From the NCBI RefSeq assembly GCF_042186555.1, contig NC_133324.1, forward strand, positions 372,001 through 436,000: a stretch of 64,000 nucleotides of DNA. Reading direction: 5' to 3'. The notes under the pieces were generated by a model that was not told where the DNA came from, ran no database searches, and saw only the letters and a program-made list of their open reading frames with translations. The first letter of the stretch is position 1, and every line of letters starts with the position of its first letter. Shown here in pieces: positions 49,082 to 62,500 of this stretch. Origin of the DNA: Aquarana catesbeiana. Its lineage: Eukaryota > Chordata > Amphibia > Anura > Ranidae. The position numbers and the translations under genes were made by a program.

Positions 49082-49255
49082 TGACCTGGGTTCAGTCTGG
49101 TCTGACAGAAGACGCAGGCTGTTGTAGGACCACAGTCTGGGGACATCTAGATCATCTGCTGGTGCTGTTGATCTCTGGGATTCTTGGACCAGATTGTGCT
49201 CCCTCTTATATGGACTCCTCAAGATCCCAATTTTCTTTTCCACAGACTTTTTCCA
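49019..49255 (-). repeat. inverted partial copy of the MADF coding region
   Basis: Read on the minus strand, this segment encodes KKIGILRSPYKREHNLVQES and later VPRLWSYNSLRLLSDQTE, then a Leu/Pro/Ser-rich stretch. These match the MADF-like gene at about 47835-48035 in the same order. It is therefore a diverged inverted duplication covering the 3' end of the gene and its 3' untranslated region. The last 20 or so codons of the gene are read antisense through it. Confidence 0.85.
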
Positions 49256-49289
49256 GCGTTGACTTCCTCTTTATTTTATTTAGACCATG

Positions 49290-49295
49290 AATAAA
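49290..49295 (+). promoter_or_regulatory. polyadenylation signal, MADF-like gene
   Basis: AATAAA about 210 bases after the stop codon at 49081. A transcript ending here would include the whole inverted MADF copy. Confidence 0.6.
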
Positions 49296-49529
49296 TGGAT
49301 CTTTTTTGAGTTTATGTTTTTTATTTTAAATCATTGATTTTAGACACAATGTTAAATTAACAAGGGACAACAATCTCATTGAGTTTGCAAAAACACACCA
49401 AAAATACATTAAAATAATGTTAATAATGTTCGAGTGGTAAGTCTTTAAAAAAAAAAAAAGATACATAACCAAAAACGGTTCTTTGGGTTAACTTTATATA
49501 CAAAAAATAACAAATCACTATAAAAACAA

Positions 49530-49765
49530 AAATAAAAATGGGTTCTTTGTGGTAACTTTACAAACATAAAAAAAAAATAAAATAACAACATAAAAATAAA
49601 AATGGGTTCTTTGTGGTAACTTTACAAACATAAAAAAAAATAAAATAACAACATAAAAATAAAAATGGGTTCTTTGTGGTAACTTTACAAACACCAAAAA
49701 AAATAAAAAAAAAATATATAAAAATGGGTTCCCTGTGGTAACTTTACAAAAAAAAAAATTAAATA
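49530..49765. repeat. about 63-bp A-rich tandem repeat, four copies
   Basis: Four copies of a unit with GGGTTCTTTGTGGTAACTTT followed by ACAAACATAAAA and an A-rich tail, at about 49540, 49604, 49667 and 49725; the last has CCCTGTGG. A partial earlier copy (GGTTCTTTGGGTTAACTTT) is at 49477. No gene lies between here and the right TIR. The remaining stretch 49766-50080 shows only A-rich and unremarkable sequence. Confidence 0.85.
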
Positions 49766-50218
49766 AATATATAGAGAAACAGAAAAAAGGTTCCACAACA
49801 ATCATAAAATAAATATCTGGATAAAAATTACAAGAAAAGATGACTCCACCAAAAAAAAAAAAAAAAAGTGTAAAAAGTATTATTAGTATGGAAACATTGT
49901 TTTTAAAAAGCAAACCATGTCATTCATGAGATCAAAGAGAATAAGAATCCAGAAATCAGTTTGGGAGAACTCTGTTTGAATATGAACAGCAAAACATCTT
50001 CGTTCTTTAGAGCATTCGTAAAGAAGACATTAAATGCGCTGCATTCAACGATCACAGATTTTGCAGCGTGAGGAATGTGCTACCTACAATACGAACACTA
50101 GTTTTACTAGACCGAGTGCTTCCGTTTAGTTTTTGCTTATGAGCATGCGTCGTTTTTTTGTCCGTCGGACTAGCACACAGACGAGCGGACTTCGGGGTCC
50201 GTCGTAGTTACGACGTAA

Positions 50219-50242
50219 AGATTTGAAGCATGTTTCAAATCT
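50219..50242. repeat. palindrome near the Harbinger right end
   Basis: AGATTTGAA and TTCAAATCT flank GCATGT, forming a near-perfect hairpin about 140 bp from the terminus, among several GTCCG/CGGAC motifs. It may be a subterminal protein-binding site. The left end has no obvious equal. Confidence 0.6.
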
Positions 50243-50341
50243 AAAGTCCGTCGGATTTGAGGCTGAAAAAGTCCGCTGAAAGTCCGAAGAAGCCCACACA
50301 CGATCGGATTACCAGCCAGCTTTAGTCCGTCGGCGTCCGTT

Positions 50342-50382
50342 GGACTTTTGTAGACGAAAAGTCCGACCGTGTGTACGCCCCA
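50342..50382. repeat. Harbinger right TIR
   Basis: Inverse of 36298-36338, ending GTGTGTACGCCCCA. It is followed by the TTA duplication at 50383-50385. Confidence 0.9.
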
Positions 50383-50385
50383 TTA
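50383..50385. other. TTA target duplication, right, of Harbinger
   Basis: TTA directly after the right terminus, matching 36295-36297. Confidence 0.85.
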
Positions 50386-50610
50386 TTCATTTTGTTGCCC
50401 TTCACTAAACTCTTTCTAGTTCAAGTCGTCGTTCCTGATGATTTGTGACCAAAACTAAGCGGCATCATCCAGATGATCATGAACCAATGTTTTGTAAAAG
50501 TGTAGAAAACTTCATCTACCTCTGGAAAAGATGCTCTTTTATCTGTATGAGAGGAGTCTGCTGGCCTTGTTAACTGCGGCTTGGCATTGCATGTTATCGT
50601 TAAGTCTGTA
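50386..50610. other. unrecognised sequence before the 43-bp array
   Basis: About 225 bp of non-repetitive sequence between the Harbinger end and the array. All frames are short, and I recognise no family. Its last bases (AAGTCTGTAATCTGTGGAC) merge into the first repeat unit. Confidence 0.6.
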
Positions 50611-50999
50611 ATCTGTGGACATGTTCCTGGTGTCAGTATGGTACTGACTCTTTGTCTGTGGACATGTTCCTGGTGTCAGTAGGGTACTGACTCTTTGTCT
50701 GTGGACATGTTCCTGGTGTCAGTATGGTACTGACTCTTTATCTGTGACATGTTCCTGGTGTCAGTAGGGTACTGACTCTTTGTCTGTGGACATGTTCCTG
50801 GTGTCAGTATGGTACTGACTCTTTGTCTGTGGACATGTTCCTCGTGTCAGTAGGGTACTGACTCTTTGTCTGTGGACATGTTCCTGGTGTCAGTATGGTA
50901 CTGACTCTTTGTCTTTGGACATGTTCCTGGTGTCAGTATGGTACTGACTCTTTATCTGTGGACATGTTCCTGGTGTCAGTATGGTGCTGACTCTTTGTG

Positions 51000-53900
51000 G
51001 ACATGTTCCTGGTGTCAGTATGGTACTGACTCTTTATCTGTGGACATGTTCCTGGTGTCAGTATGGTACTGACTCTTTATCTGTGGACATGTTCCTGGTG
51101 TCAGTATGGTACTGACTCTTTATCTGTGGACATGTTCCTGGTGTCAGCAGGGTACTGACTCTTTAACTGTGGACATGTTCCTGGTGTCAGTATGGTACTG
51201 ACTCTTTGTGGACATGTTCCTGGTGTCAGTATGGTACTGACTCTTTGTCTGTGGACATGTTCCTCGTGTCAGTAGGGTACTGACTCTTTGTCTGTGGACA
51301 TGTTCCTGGTGTCAGTATGGTACTGACTCTTTGTCTGTGGACATGTTCCTCGTGTCAGTAGGGTACTGACTCTTTGTCTGTGGACATGTTCCTGGTGTCA
51401 GTATGGTACTGACTCTTTGTCTGTGGACATGTTCCTGGTGTCAGTAGGGTACTGACTCTTTGTCTGTGGACATGTTCCTGGTGTCAGTATGGTACTGACT
51501 CTTTCTCTGTGGACATGTTCCTGGTGTCAGTATGGTACTGACTCTTTGTCTGTGGACATGTTATTGGTGTCAGTATGGTACTGACTCTCTATCTGTGGAC
51601 ATGTTCCTGGTGTCAGTATGGTACTGACTCTTTGTGGACATGTTCCTGGTGTCAGTATGGTACTGACTCTTTGTCTGTGGACATGTTCCTGGTGTCAGTA
51701 TGGTACTGACTCTTTATCTGTGGACATGTTCCTGGTGTCAGTATGGTACTGACTCTTTGTCTGTGGACATGTTCCTGGTGTCAGTATGGTACTGACTCTT
51801 TGTCTGTGGACATGTTCCTGGTGTCAGTAGGGTACTGACTCTTTGTCTGTGGACATGTTCCTGGTGTCAGTATGGTACTGACTCTTTGTCTGTGGACATG
51901 TTCCTGGTGTCAGTATGGTACTGACTCTTTGTCTGTGGACATGTTCCTGGTGTCAGTATGGTACTGACTCTTTCTCTGTGGACATGTTCCTGGTGTCAGT
52001 ATGGTACTGACTCTTTGTCTGTGGACATGTTAATGGTGTCAGTATGGTACTGACTCTCTATCTGTGGACATGTTCCTGGTGTCAGTATGGTACTGACTCT
52101 TTGTGGACATGTTCCTGGTGTCAGTATGGTGCTGACTCTTTAACTGTGGACATGTTCCTGGTGTCAGTATGGTACTGACTCTTTGTGGACATGTTCCTGG
52201 TGTCAGTATGGTACTGACTCTTTGTCTGTGGACATGTTCCTGGTGTCAGTATGGTACTGACTCTTTGTCTGTGGACATGTTCCTGGTGTCAGTATGGTAC
52301 TGACTCTTTATCTGTGGACATGTTCCTGGTGTCAGTATGGTACTGACTCTTTGTCTGTGGACATGTTCCTGGTGTCAGTATGGTACTGACTCTTTGTCTG
52401 TGGACATGTTCCTGGTGTCAGTAGGGTACTGACTCTTTGTCTGTGGACATGTTCCTGGTGTCAGTATGGTACTGACTCTTTGTCTGTGGACATGTTCCTG
52501 GTGTCAGTATGGTACTGACTCTTTGTCTGTGGACATGTTCCTGGTGTCAGTATGGTACTGACTCTTTCTCTGTGGACATGTTCCTGGTGTCAGTATGGTA
52601 CTGACTCTTTGTCTGTGGACATGTTAATGGTGTCAGTATGGTACTGACTCTCTATCTGTGGACATGTTCCTGGTGTCAGTATGGTACTGACTCTTTGTGG
52701 ACATGTTCCTGGTGTCAGTATGGTGCTGACTCTTTGTGGACATGTTCCTGGTGTCAGTATGGTACTGACTCTTTGTCTGTGGACATGTTCCTGGTGTCAG
52801 TATGGTACTGACTCTTTATCTGTGACATGTTCCTGGTGTCAGTATGGTACTGACTCTTTGTGGACATGTTCCTGGTGTCAGTATGGTACTGACTCTTTGT
52901 GGACATGTTCCTGGTGTCAGTATGGTACTGACTCTTTGTGGACATGTTCCTGGTGTCAGTATGGTACTGACTCTTTATCTGTGGACATGTTCCTGGTGTC
53001 AGTATGGTACTGACTCTCTATCTGTGGACATGTTCCTGGTGTCAGTATGGTACTGACTCTTTGTCTGTGGACATGTTCCTGGTGTCAGTATGGTACTGAC
53101 TCTTTATCTGTGGACATGTTCCTGGTGTCAGTATGGTACTGACTCTTTATCTGTGGACATGTTCCTGGTGTCAGTATGGTAATGACTCTTTCTCTGTGGA
53201 CATGTTCCTGGTGTCAGTATGGTACTGACTCTTTCTCTGTGGACATGTTCCTGGTGTCAGTATGGTACTGACTCTTTATCTGCGGACATGTTCCTGGTGT
53301 CAGTATGGTACTGACTCTTTGTGGACATGTTCCTGGTGTCAGTAGGGTACTGACTCTTTAACTGTGGACATGTTCCTGGTGTCAGTATGGTACTGACTCT
53401 TTGTCTGTGGACATGTTCCTGGTGTCAGTATGGTACTGACTCTTTCTCTGTGGACATGTTCCTGGTGTCAGTATGGTACTGACTCTTTGTCTGTGGACAT
53501 GTTCCTGGTGTCAGTATGGTACTGACTCTTTGTGGACATGTTCCTGGTGTCAGTATGGTACTGACTCTTTGTGGACATGTTCCTGGTGTCAGTATGGTAC
53601 TGACTCTTTATCTGTGACATGTTCCTGGTGTCAGTATGGTACTGACTCTTTGTGGACATGTTCCTGGTGTCAGTATGGTACTGACTCTTTGTGGACATGT
53701 TCCTGGTGTCAGTAGGGTACTGACTCTTTAACTGTGGACATGTTCCTGGTGTCAGTATGGTACTGACTCTTTGTGGACATGTTCCTGGTGTCAGTATGGT
53801 ACTGACTCTTTGTCTGTGGACATGTTCCTGGTGTCAGTATGGTACTGACTCTTTGTCTGTGGACATGTTCCTGGTGTCAGTAGGGTACTGACTCTTTGTC

Positions 53901-55479
53901 TGTGGACATGTTCCTGGTGTCAGTATGGTACTGACTCTTTGTCTGTGGACATGTTCCTGGTGTCAGTATGGTACTGACTCTTTGTCTGTGGACATGTTCC
54001 TGGTGTCAGTATGGTACTGACTCTTTGTCTGTGGACATGTTCCTGGTGTCAGTATGGTACTGACTCTTTGTCTGTGGACATGTTCCTGGTGTCAGTATGG
54101 TACTGACTCTCTATCTGTGGACATGTTCCTGGTGTCAGTATGGTGCTGACTCTTTGTGGACATGTTCCTGGTGTCAGTATGGTACTGACTCTTTATCTGT
54201 GACATGTTCCTGGTGTCAGTATGGTACTGACTCTTTATCTGTGGACATGTTCCTCGTGTCAGTAGGGTACTGACTCTTTGTCTGTGGACATGTTCCTGGT
54301 GTCAGTATGGTACTGACTCTTTGTGGACATGTTCCTGGTGTCAGTAGGGTACTGACTCTTTAACTGTGGACATGTTCCTGGTGTCAGTATGGTACTGACT
54401 CTTTGTGGACATGTTCCTGGTGTCAGTATGGTACTGACTCTTTGTCTGTGGACATGTTCCTCGTGTCAGTAGGGTACTGACTCTTTGTCTGTGGACATGT
54501 TCCTGGTGTCAGTATGGTACTGACTCTTTGTGGACATGTTCCTGGTGTCAGTATGGTACTGACTCTTTGTCTGTGGACATGTTCCTGGTGTCAGTATGGT
54601 ACTGACTCTTTGTCTGTGGACATGTTCCTGGTGTCAGTAGGGTACTGACTCTTTAACTGTGGACATGTTCCTGGTGTCAGTATGGTACTGACTCTTTGTG
54701 GACATGTTCCTGGTGTCAGTATGGTACTGACTCTTTGTCTGTGGACATGTTCCTGGTGTCAGTATGGTACTGACTCTTTATCTGTGACATGTTCCTGGTG
54801 TCAGTATGGTACTGACTCTTTGTGGACATGTTCCTGGTGTCAGTATGGTACTGACTCTTTATCTGCGGACATGTTCCTGGTGTCAGTAGGGTACTGACTC
54901 TTTGTCTGTGGACATGTTCCTGGTGTCAGTATGGTACTGACTCTTTGTCTGTGGACATGTTCCTGGTGTCAGTATGGTACTGACTCTTTGTCTGTGAACA
55001 TGTTCCTGGTGTCAGTATGGTACTGACTCTTTCTCTGTGGACATGTTCCTGGTGTCAGTAGGGTACTGACTCTTTGTCTGTGGACATGTTCCTGGTGTCA
55101 GTATGGTACTGACTCTCTATCTGTGGACATGTTCCTGGTGTCAGTATGGTACTGACTCTTTCTCTGTGGACATGTTCCTGGTGTCAGTATGGTACTGACT
55201 CTTTATCTGTGGACATGTTCCTGGTGTCAGTAGGGTACTGACTCTTTATCTGTGGACATGTTCCTGGTGTCAGTATGGTACTGACTCTTTATCTGCGGAC
55301 ATGTTCCTGGTGTCAGTATGGTACTGACTCTTTCTCTGTGGACATGTTCCTGGTGTCAGTATGGTACTGACTCTTTATCTGCGGACATGTTCCTGGTGTC
55401 AGTATGGTACTGACTCTTTGTGGACATGTTCCTGGTGTCAGTATGGTACTGACTCTTTGTGGACATGTTCCTGGTGTCA
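51000..55479. repeat. long-range duplication in the 43-bp array, copy 1
   Basis: Matches 59521-64000 at a constant offset of 8,521 bp, including rare markers: GTCAGCAGGG (51144/59665), a GTTATTGG or GTTAATGG unit (51560/60081), GTTAATGGTG at 52029 and 52623, and TCTGTGAACATG near 54994. I saw only isolated substitutions. The right edge of the duplication is beyond the window. Confidence 0.9.
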
Positions 55480-58400
55480 GTAGGGTACTGACTCTTTAAC
55501 TGTGGACATGTTCCTGGTGTCAGTATGGTACTGACTCTTTGTCTGTGGACATGTTCCTGGTGTCAGTATGGTACTGACTCTTTGTCTGTGGACATGTTCC
55601 TGGTGTCAGTATGGTACTGACTCTTTGTGGACATGTTCCTGGTGTCAGTAGGGTACTGACTCTTTGTGGACATGTTCCTGGTGTCAGTATGGTACTGACT
55701 CTTTGTGGACATGTTCCTGGTGTCAGTATGGTACTGACTCTTTGTCTGTGGACATGTTCCTGGTGTCAGTATGGTACTGACTCTTTGTGGACATGTTCCT
55801 GGTGTCAGTATGGTACTGACTCTTTGTGGACATGTTCCTGGTGTCAGTAGGGTACTGACTCTTTATCTGTGGACATGTTCCTGGTGTCAGTATGGTACTG
55901 ACTCTTTGTCTGTGGACATGTTCCTGGTGTCAGTATGGTACTGACTCTTTATCTGTGGACATGTTCCTGGTGTCAGTATGGTACTGACTCTTTGTGGACA
56001 TGTTCCTGGTGTCAGTATGGTACTGACTCTTTATCTGCGGACATGTTCCTGGTGTCAGTATGGTAATGACTCTTTCTCTGTGGACATGTTCCTGGTGTCA
56101 GTATGGTACTGACTCTCTATCTGTGGACATGTTCCTGGTGTCAGTATGGTGCTGACTCTTTGTGGACATGTTCCTGGTGTCAGTATGGTACTGACTCTTT
56201 GTCTGTGGACATGTTCCTGGTGTCAGTATGGTACTGACTCTTTGTCTGTGGACATGTTCCTGGTGTCAGTATGGTACTGACTCTTTGTCTGTGGACATGT
56301 TCCTGGTGTCAGTATGGTACTGACTCTTTATCTGTGGACATGTTCCTGGTGTCAGTATGGTACTGACTCTTTATCTGTGGACATGTTCCTGGTGTCAGTA
56401 TGGTACTGACTCTTTATCTGTGGACATGTTCCTGGTGTCAGTATGGTACTGACTCTTTATCTGTGACATGTTCCTGGTGTCAGTAGGGTACTGACTCTTT
56501 GTGGACATGTTCCTGGTGTCAGTATGGTACTGACTCTTTGTCTGTGGACATGTTCCTGGTGTCAGTATGGTACTGACTCTTTGTGGACATGTTCCTGGTG
56601 ACAGTATGGTACTGACTCTTTGTGGACATGTTCCTGGTGTCAGTATGGTACTGACTCTTTATCTGTGGACATGTTCCTGGTGTCAGTATGGTACTGACTC
56701 TTTATCTGTGGACATGTTCCTGGTGTCAGTATGGTACTGACTCTTTATCTGTGACATGTTCCTGGTGTCAGTAGGGTACTGACTCTTTGTGGACATGTTC
56801 CTGGTGTCAGTATGGTACTGACTCTTTGTCTGTGGACATGTTCCTGGTGTCAGTATGGTACTGACTCTTTATCTGCGGACATGTTCCTGGTGTCAGTATG
56901 GTACTGACTCTTTATCTGTGGACATGTTCCTGGTGTCAGTATGGTACTGACTCTTTATCTGTGACATGTTCCTGGTGTCAGTATGGTACTGACTCTTTGT
57001 CTGTGGACATGTTCCTGGTGTCAGTATGGTACTGACTCTTTATCTGTGACATGTTCCTGGTGTCAGTAGGGTACTGACTCTTTGTCTGTGGACATGTTCC
57101 TGGTGTCAGTATGATTCTGACTCTTTGTCTGTGGACATGTTCCTGGTGTCAGTAGGGTACTGACTCTTTATCTGTGACATGTTCCTGGTGTCAGTATGGT
57201 ACTGACTCTTTATCTGTGACATGTTCCTGGTGTCAGTAGGGTACTGACTCTTTGTCTGTGGACATGTTCCTGGTGTCAGTATGGTACTGACTCTTTATCT
57301 GTGACATGTTCCTGGTGTCAGTATGGTACTGACTCTTTGTCTGTGGACATGTTCCTGGTGTCAGTAGGGTACTGACTCTTTGTCTGTGGACATGTTCCTG
57401 GTGTCAGTATGGTACTGACTCTTTGTCTGTGGACATGTTCCTGGTGTCAGTATGGTACTGACTCTTTATCTGTGACATGTTCCTGGTGTCAGTATGGTAC
57501 TGACTCTTTGTCTGTGGACATGTTCCTGGTGTCAGTAGGGTACTGACTCTTTGTCTGTGGACATGTTCCTGGTGTCAGTATGGTACTGACTCTTTATCTG
57601 TGACATGTTCCTGGTGTCAGTATGGTACTGACTCTTTGTCTGTGGACATGTTCCTGGTGTCAGTATGGTACTGACTCTTTGTCTGTGGACATGTTCCTGG
57701 TGTCAGTATGGTACTGACTCTTTGTCTGTGGACATGTTCCTGGTGTCAGTAGGGTACTGACTCTTTGTCTGTGGACATGTTCCTGGTGTCAGTAGGGTAC
57801 TGACTCTTTGTCTGTGGACATGTTCCTGGTGTCAGTATGGTACTGACTCTTTGTCTGTGGACATGTTCCTGGTGTCAGTATGGTACTGACTCTTTGTCTG
57901 TGGACATGTTCCTGGTGTCAGTATGGTACTGACTCTTTATCTGTGGACATGTTCCTGGTGTCAGTATGGTACTGACTCTTTGTCTGTGGACATGTTCCTG
58001 GTGTCAGTATGGTACTGACTCTTTGTGGACATGTTCCTGGTGTCAGTATGGTACTGACTCTTTATCTGTGGACATGTTCCTGGTGTCAGTATGGTACTGA
58101 CTCTTTATCTGTGACATGTTCCTGGTGTCAGTATGGTACTGACTCTTTATCTGTGGACATGTTCCTGGTGTCAGTATGGTACTGACTCTTTGTCTGTGGA
58201 CATGTTCCTGGTGTCAGTATGGTAATGACTCTTTCTCTGTGGACATGTTCCTGGTGTCAGTATGGTACTGACTCTTTGTCTGTGGACATGTTCCTGGTGT
58301 CAGTATGGTACTGACTCTTTATCTGCGGACATGTTCCTGGTGTCAGTATGGTAATGACTCTTTCTCTGTGGACATGTTCCTGGTGTCAGTATGGTACTGA

Positions 58401-59520
58401 CTCTCTATCTGTGGACATGTTCCTGGTGTCAGTATGGTACTGACTCTTTATCTGTGGACATGTTCCTGGTGTCAGTATGGTGCTGACTCTTTGTGGACAT
58501 GTTCCTGGTGTCAGTATGGTACTGACTCTTTATCTGTGGACATGTTCCTGGTGTCAGTATGGTACTGACTCTTTATCTGCGGACATGTTCCTGGTGTCAG
58601 TATGGTACTGACTCTTTATCTGCGGACATGTTCCTGGTGTCAGTATGGTACTGACTCTTTGTCTGTGGACATGTTCCTGGTGTCAGTATGGTACTGACTC
58701 TTTGTGGACATGTTCCTGGTGTCAGTAGGGTACTGACTCTCTATCTGTGGACATGTTCCTGGTGTCAGTATGGTACTGACTCTTTATCTGTGGACATGTT
58801 CCTGGTGTCAGTATGGTACTGACTCTTTATCTGTGGACATGTTCCTGGTGTCAGTAGGGTACTGACTCTTTGTCTGTGGACATGTTCCTGGTGTCAGTAT
58901 GGTACTGACTCTTTGTCTGTGGACATGTTCCTGGTGTCAGTATGGTACTGACTCTTTATCTGTGACATGTTCCTGGTGTCAGTATGGTACTGACTCTTTA
59001 TCTGTGGACATGTTCCTGGTGTCAGTATGGTACTGACTCTTTATCTGTGGACATGTTCCTGGTGTCAGTATGGTACTGACTCTTTATCTGTGGACATGTT
59101 CCTGGTGTCAGTATGGTACTGACTCTTTATCTGTGGACATGTTCCTGGTGTCAGTATGGTACTGACTCTTTATCTGTGGACATGTTCCTGGTGTCAGTAT
59201 GGTACTGACTCTTTATCTGTGACATGTTCCTGGTGTCAGTAGGGTACTGACTCTTTGTCTGTGGACATGTTCCTGGTGTCAGTATGGTACTGACTCTTTG
59301 TCTGTGGACATGTTCCTGGTGTCAGTATGGTACTGACTCTTTATCTGTGACATGTTCCTGGTGTCAGTAGGGTACTGACTCTTTGTCTGTGGACATGTTC
59401 CTGGTGTCAGTATGGTACTGACTCTTTATCTGTGGACATGTTCCTGGTGTCAGTATGGTACTGACTCTTTGTCTGTGGACATGTTCCTGGTGTCAGTATG
59501 GTACTGACTCTCTATCTGTG

Positions 59521-62500
59521 GACATGTTCCTGGTGTCAGTATGGTACTGACTCTTTATCTGTGGACATGTTCCTGGTGTCAGTATGGTACTGACTCTCTA
59601 TCTGTGGACATGTTCCTGGTGTCAGTATGGTACTGACTCTTTATCTGTGGACATGTTCCTGGTGTCAGCAGGGTACTGACTCTTTAACTGTGGACATGTT
59701 CCTGGTGTCAGTATGGTACTGACTCTTTGTGGACATGTTCCTGGTGTCAGTATGGTACTGACTCTTTGTCTGTGGACATGTTCCTCGTGTCAGTAGGGTA
59801 CTGACTCTTTGTCTGTGGACATGTTCCTGGTGTCAGTATGGTACTGACTCTTTGTCTGTGGACATGTTCCTCGTGTCAGTAGGGTACTGACTCTTTGTCT
59901 GTGGACATGTTCCTGGTGTCAGTATGGTACTGACTCTTTGTCTGTGGACATGTTCCTGGTGTCAGTAGGGTACTGACTCTTTGTCTGTGGACATGTTCCT
60001 GGTGTCAGTATGGTACTGACTCTTTCTCTGTGGACATGTTCCTGGTGTCAGTATGGTACTGACTCTTTGTCTGTGGACATGTTAATGGTGTCAGTATGGT
60101 ACTGACTCTCTATCTGTGGACATGTTCCTGGTGTCAGTATGGTACTGACTCTTTGTGGACATGTTCCTGGTGTCAGTATGGTACTGACTCTTTGTCTGTG
60201 GACATGTTCCTGGTGTCAGTATGGTACTGACTCTTTATCTGTGGACATGTTCCTGGTGTCAGTATGGTACTGACTCTTTGTCTGTGGACATGTTCCTGGT
60301 GTCAGTATGGTACTGACTCTTTGTCTGTGGACATGTTCCTGGTGTCAGTAGGGTACTGACTCTTTGTCTGTGGACATGTTCCTGGTGTCAGTATGGTACT
60401 GACTCTTTGTCTGTGGACATGTTCCTGGTGTCAGTATGGTACTGACTCTTTGTCTGTGGACATGTTCCTGGTGTCAGTATGGTACTGACTCTTTCTCTGT
60501 GGACATGTTCCTGGTGTCAGTATGGTACTGACTCTTTGTCTGTGGACATGTTAATGGTGTCAGTATGGTACTGACTCTCTATCTGTGGACATGTTCCTGG
60601 TGTCAGTATGGTACTGACTCTTTGTGGACATGTTCCTGGTGTCAGTATGGTGCTGACTCTTTAACTGTGGACATGTTCCTGGTGTCAGTATGGTACTGAC
60701 TCTTTGTGGACATGTTCCTGGTGTCAGTATGGTACTGACTCTTTGTCTGTGGACATGTTCCTGGTGTCAGTATGGTACTGACTCTTTGTCTGTGGACATG
60801 TTCCTGGTGTCAGTATGGTACTGACTCTTTATCTGTGGACATGTTCCTGGTGTCAGTATGGTACTGACTCTTTGTCTGTGGACATGTTCCTGGTGTCAGT
60901 ATGGTACTGACTCTTTGTCTGTGGACATGTTCCTGGTGTCAGTAGGGTACTGACTCTTTGTCTGTGGACATGTTCCTGGTGTCAGTATGGTACTGACTCT
61001 TTGTCTGTGGACATGTTCCTGGTGTCAGTATGGTACTGACTCTTTGTCTGTGGACATGTTCCTGGTGTCAGTATGGTACTGACTCTTTCTCTGTGGACAT
61101 GTTCCTGGTGTCAGTATGGTACTGACTCTTTGTCTGTGGACATGTTAATGGTGTCAGTATGGTACTGACTCTCTATCTGTGGACATGTTCCTGGTGTCAG
61201 TATGGTACTGACTCTTTGTGGACATGTTCCTGGTGTCAGTATGGTGCTGACTCTTTGTGGACATGTTCCTGGTGTCAGTATGGTACTGACTCTTTGTCTG
61301 TGGACATGTTCCTGGTGTCAGTATGGTACTGACTCTTTATCTGTGACATGTTCCTGGTGTCAGTATGGTACTGACTCTTTGTGGACATGTTCCTGGTGTC
61401 AGTATGGTACTGACTCTTTGTGGACATGTTCCTGGTGTCAGTATGGTACTGACTCTTTGTGGACATGTTCCTGGTGTCAGTATGGTACTGACTCTTTATC
61501 TGTGGACATGTTCCTGGTGTCAGTATGGTACTGACTCTCTATCTGTGGACATGTTCCTGGTGTCAGTATGGTACTGACTCTTTGTCTGTGGACATGTTCC
61601 TGGTGTCAGTATGGTACTGACTCTTTATCTGTGGACATGTTCCTGGTGTCAGTATGGTACTGACTCTTTATCTGTGGACATGTTCCTGGTGTCAGTATGG
61701 TAATGACTCTTTCTCTGTGGACATGTTCCTGGTGTCAGTATGGTACTGACTCTTTCTCTGTGGACATGTTCCTGGTGTCAGTATGGTACTGACTCTTTAT
61801 CTGCGGACATGTTCCTGGTGTCAGTATGGTACTGACTCTTTGTGGACATGTTCCTGGTGTCAGTAGGGTACTGACTCTTTAACTGTGGACATGTTCCTGG
61901 TGTCAGTATGGTACTGACTCTTTGTCTGTGGACATGTTCCTGGTGTCAGTATGGTACTGACTCTTTCTCTGTGGACATGTTCCTGGTGTCAGTATGGTAC
62001 TGACTCTTTGTCTGTGGACATGTTCCTGGTGTCAGTATGGTACTGACTCTTTGTGGACATGTTCCTGGTGTCAGTATGGTACTGACTCTTTGTGGACATG
62101 TTCCTGGTGTCAGTATGGTACTGACTCTTTATCTGTGACATGTTCCTGGTGTCAGTATGGTACTGACTCTTTGTGGACATGTTCCTGGTGTCAGTATGGT
62201 ACTGACTCTTTGTGGACATGTTCCTGGTGTCAGTAGGGTACTGACTCTTTAACTGTGGACATGTTCCTGGTGTCAGTATGGTACTGACTCTTTGTGGACA
62301 TGTTCCTGGTGTCAGTATGGTACTGACTCTTTGTCTGTGGACATGTTCCTGGTGTCAGTATGGTACTGACTCTTTGTCTGTGGACATGTTCCTGGTGTCA
62401 GTAGGGTACTGACTCTTTGTCTGTGGACATGTTCCTGGTGTCAGTATGGTACTGACTCTTTGTCTGTGGACATGTTCCTGGTGTCAGTATGGTACTGACT

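Noticed and set aside
49518..49913. Phe-rich minus-strand open frame of 131 codons
   Set aside because: It comes from the A-rich 63-bp tandem repeat. The composition is purely low-complexity.
52681..53056. Short frames such as CSWCQYGTDSLWT in the 43-bp array
   Set aside because: They occur only where several 39-bp units follow each other. They recur exactly 8,521 bp downstream because of the duplication.
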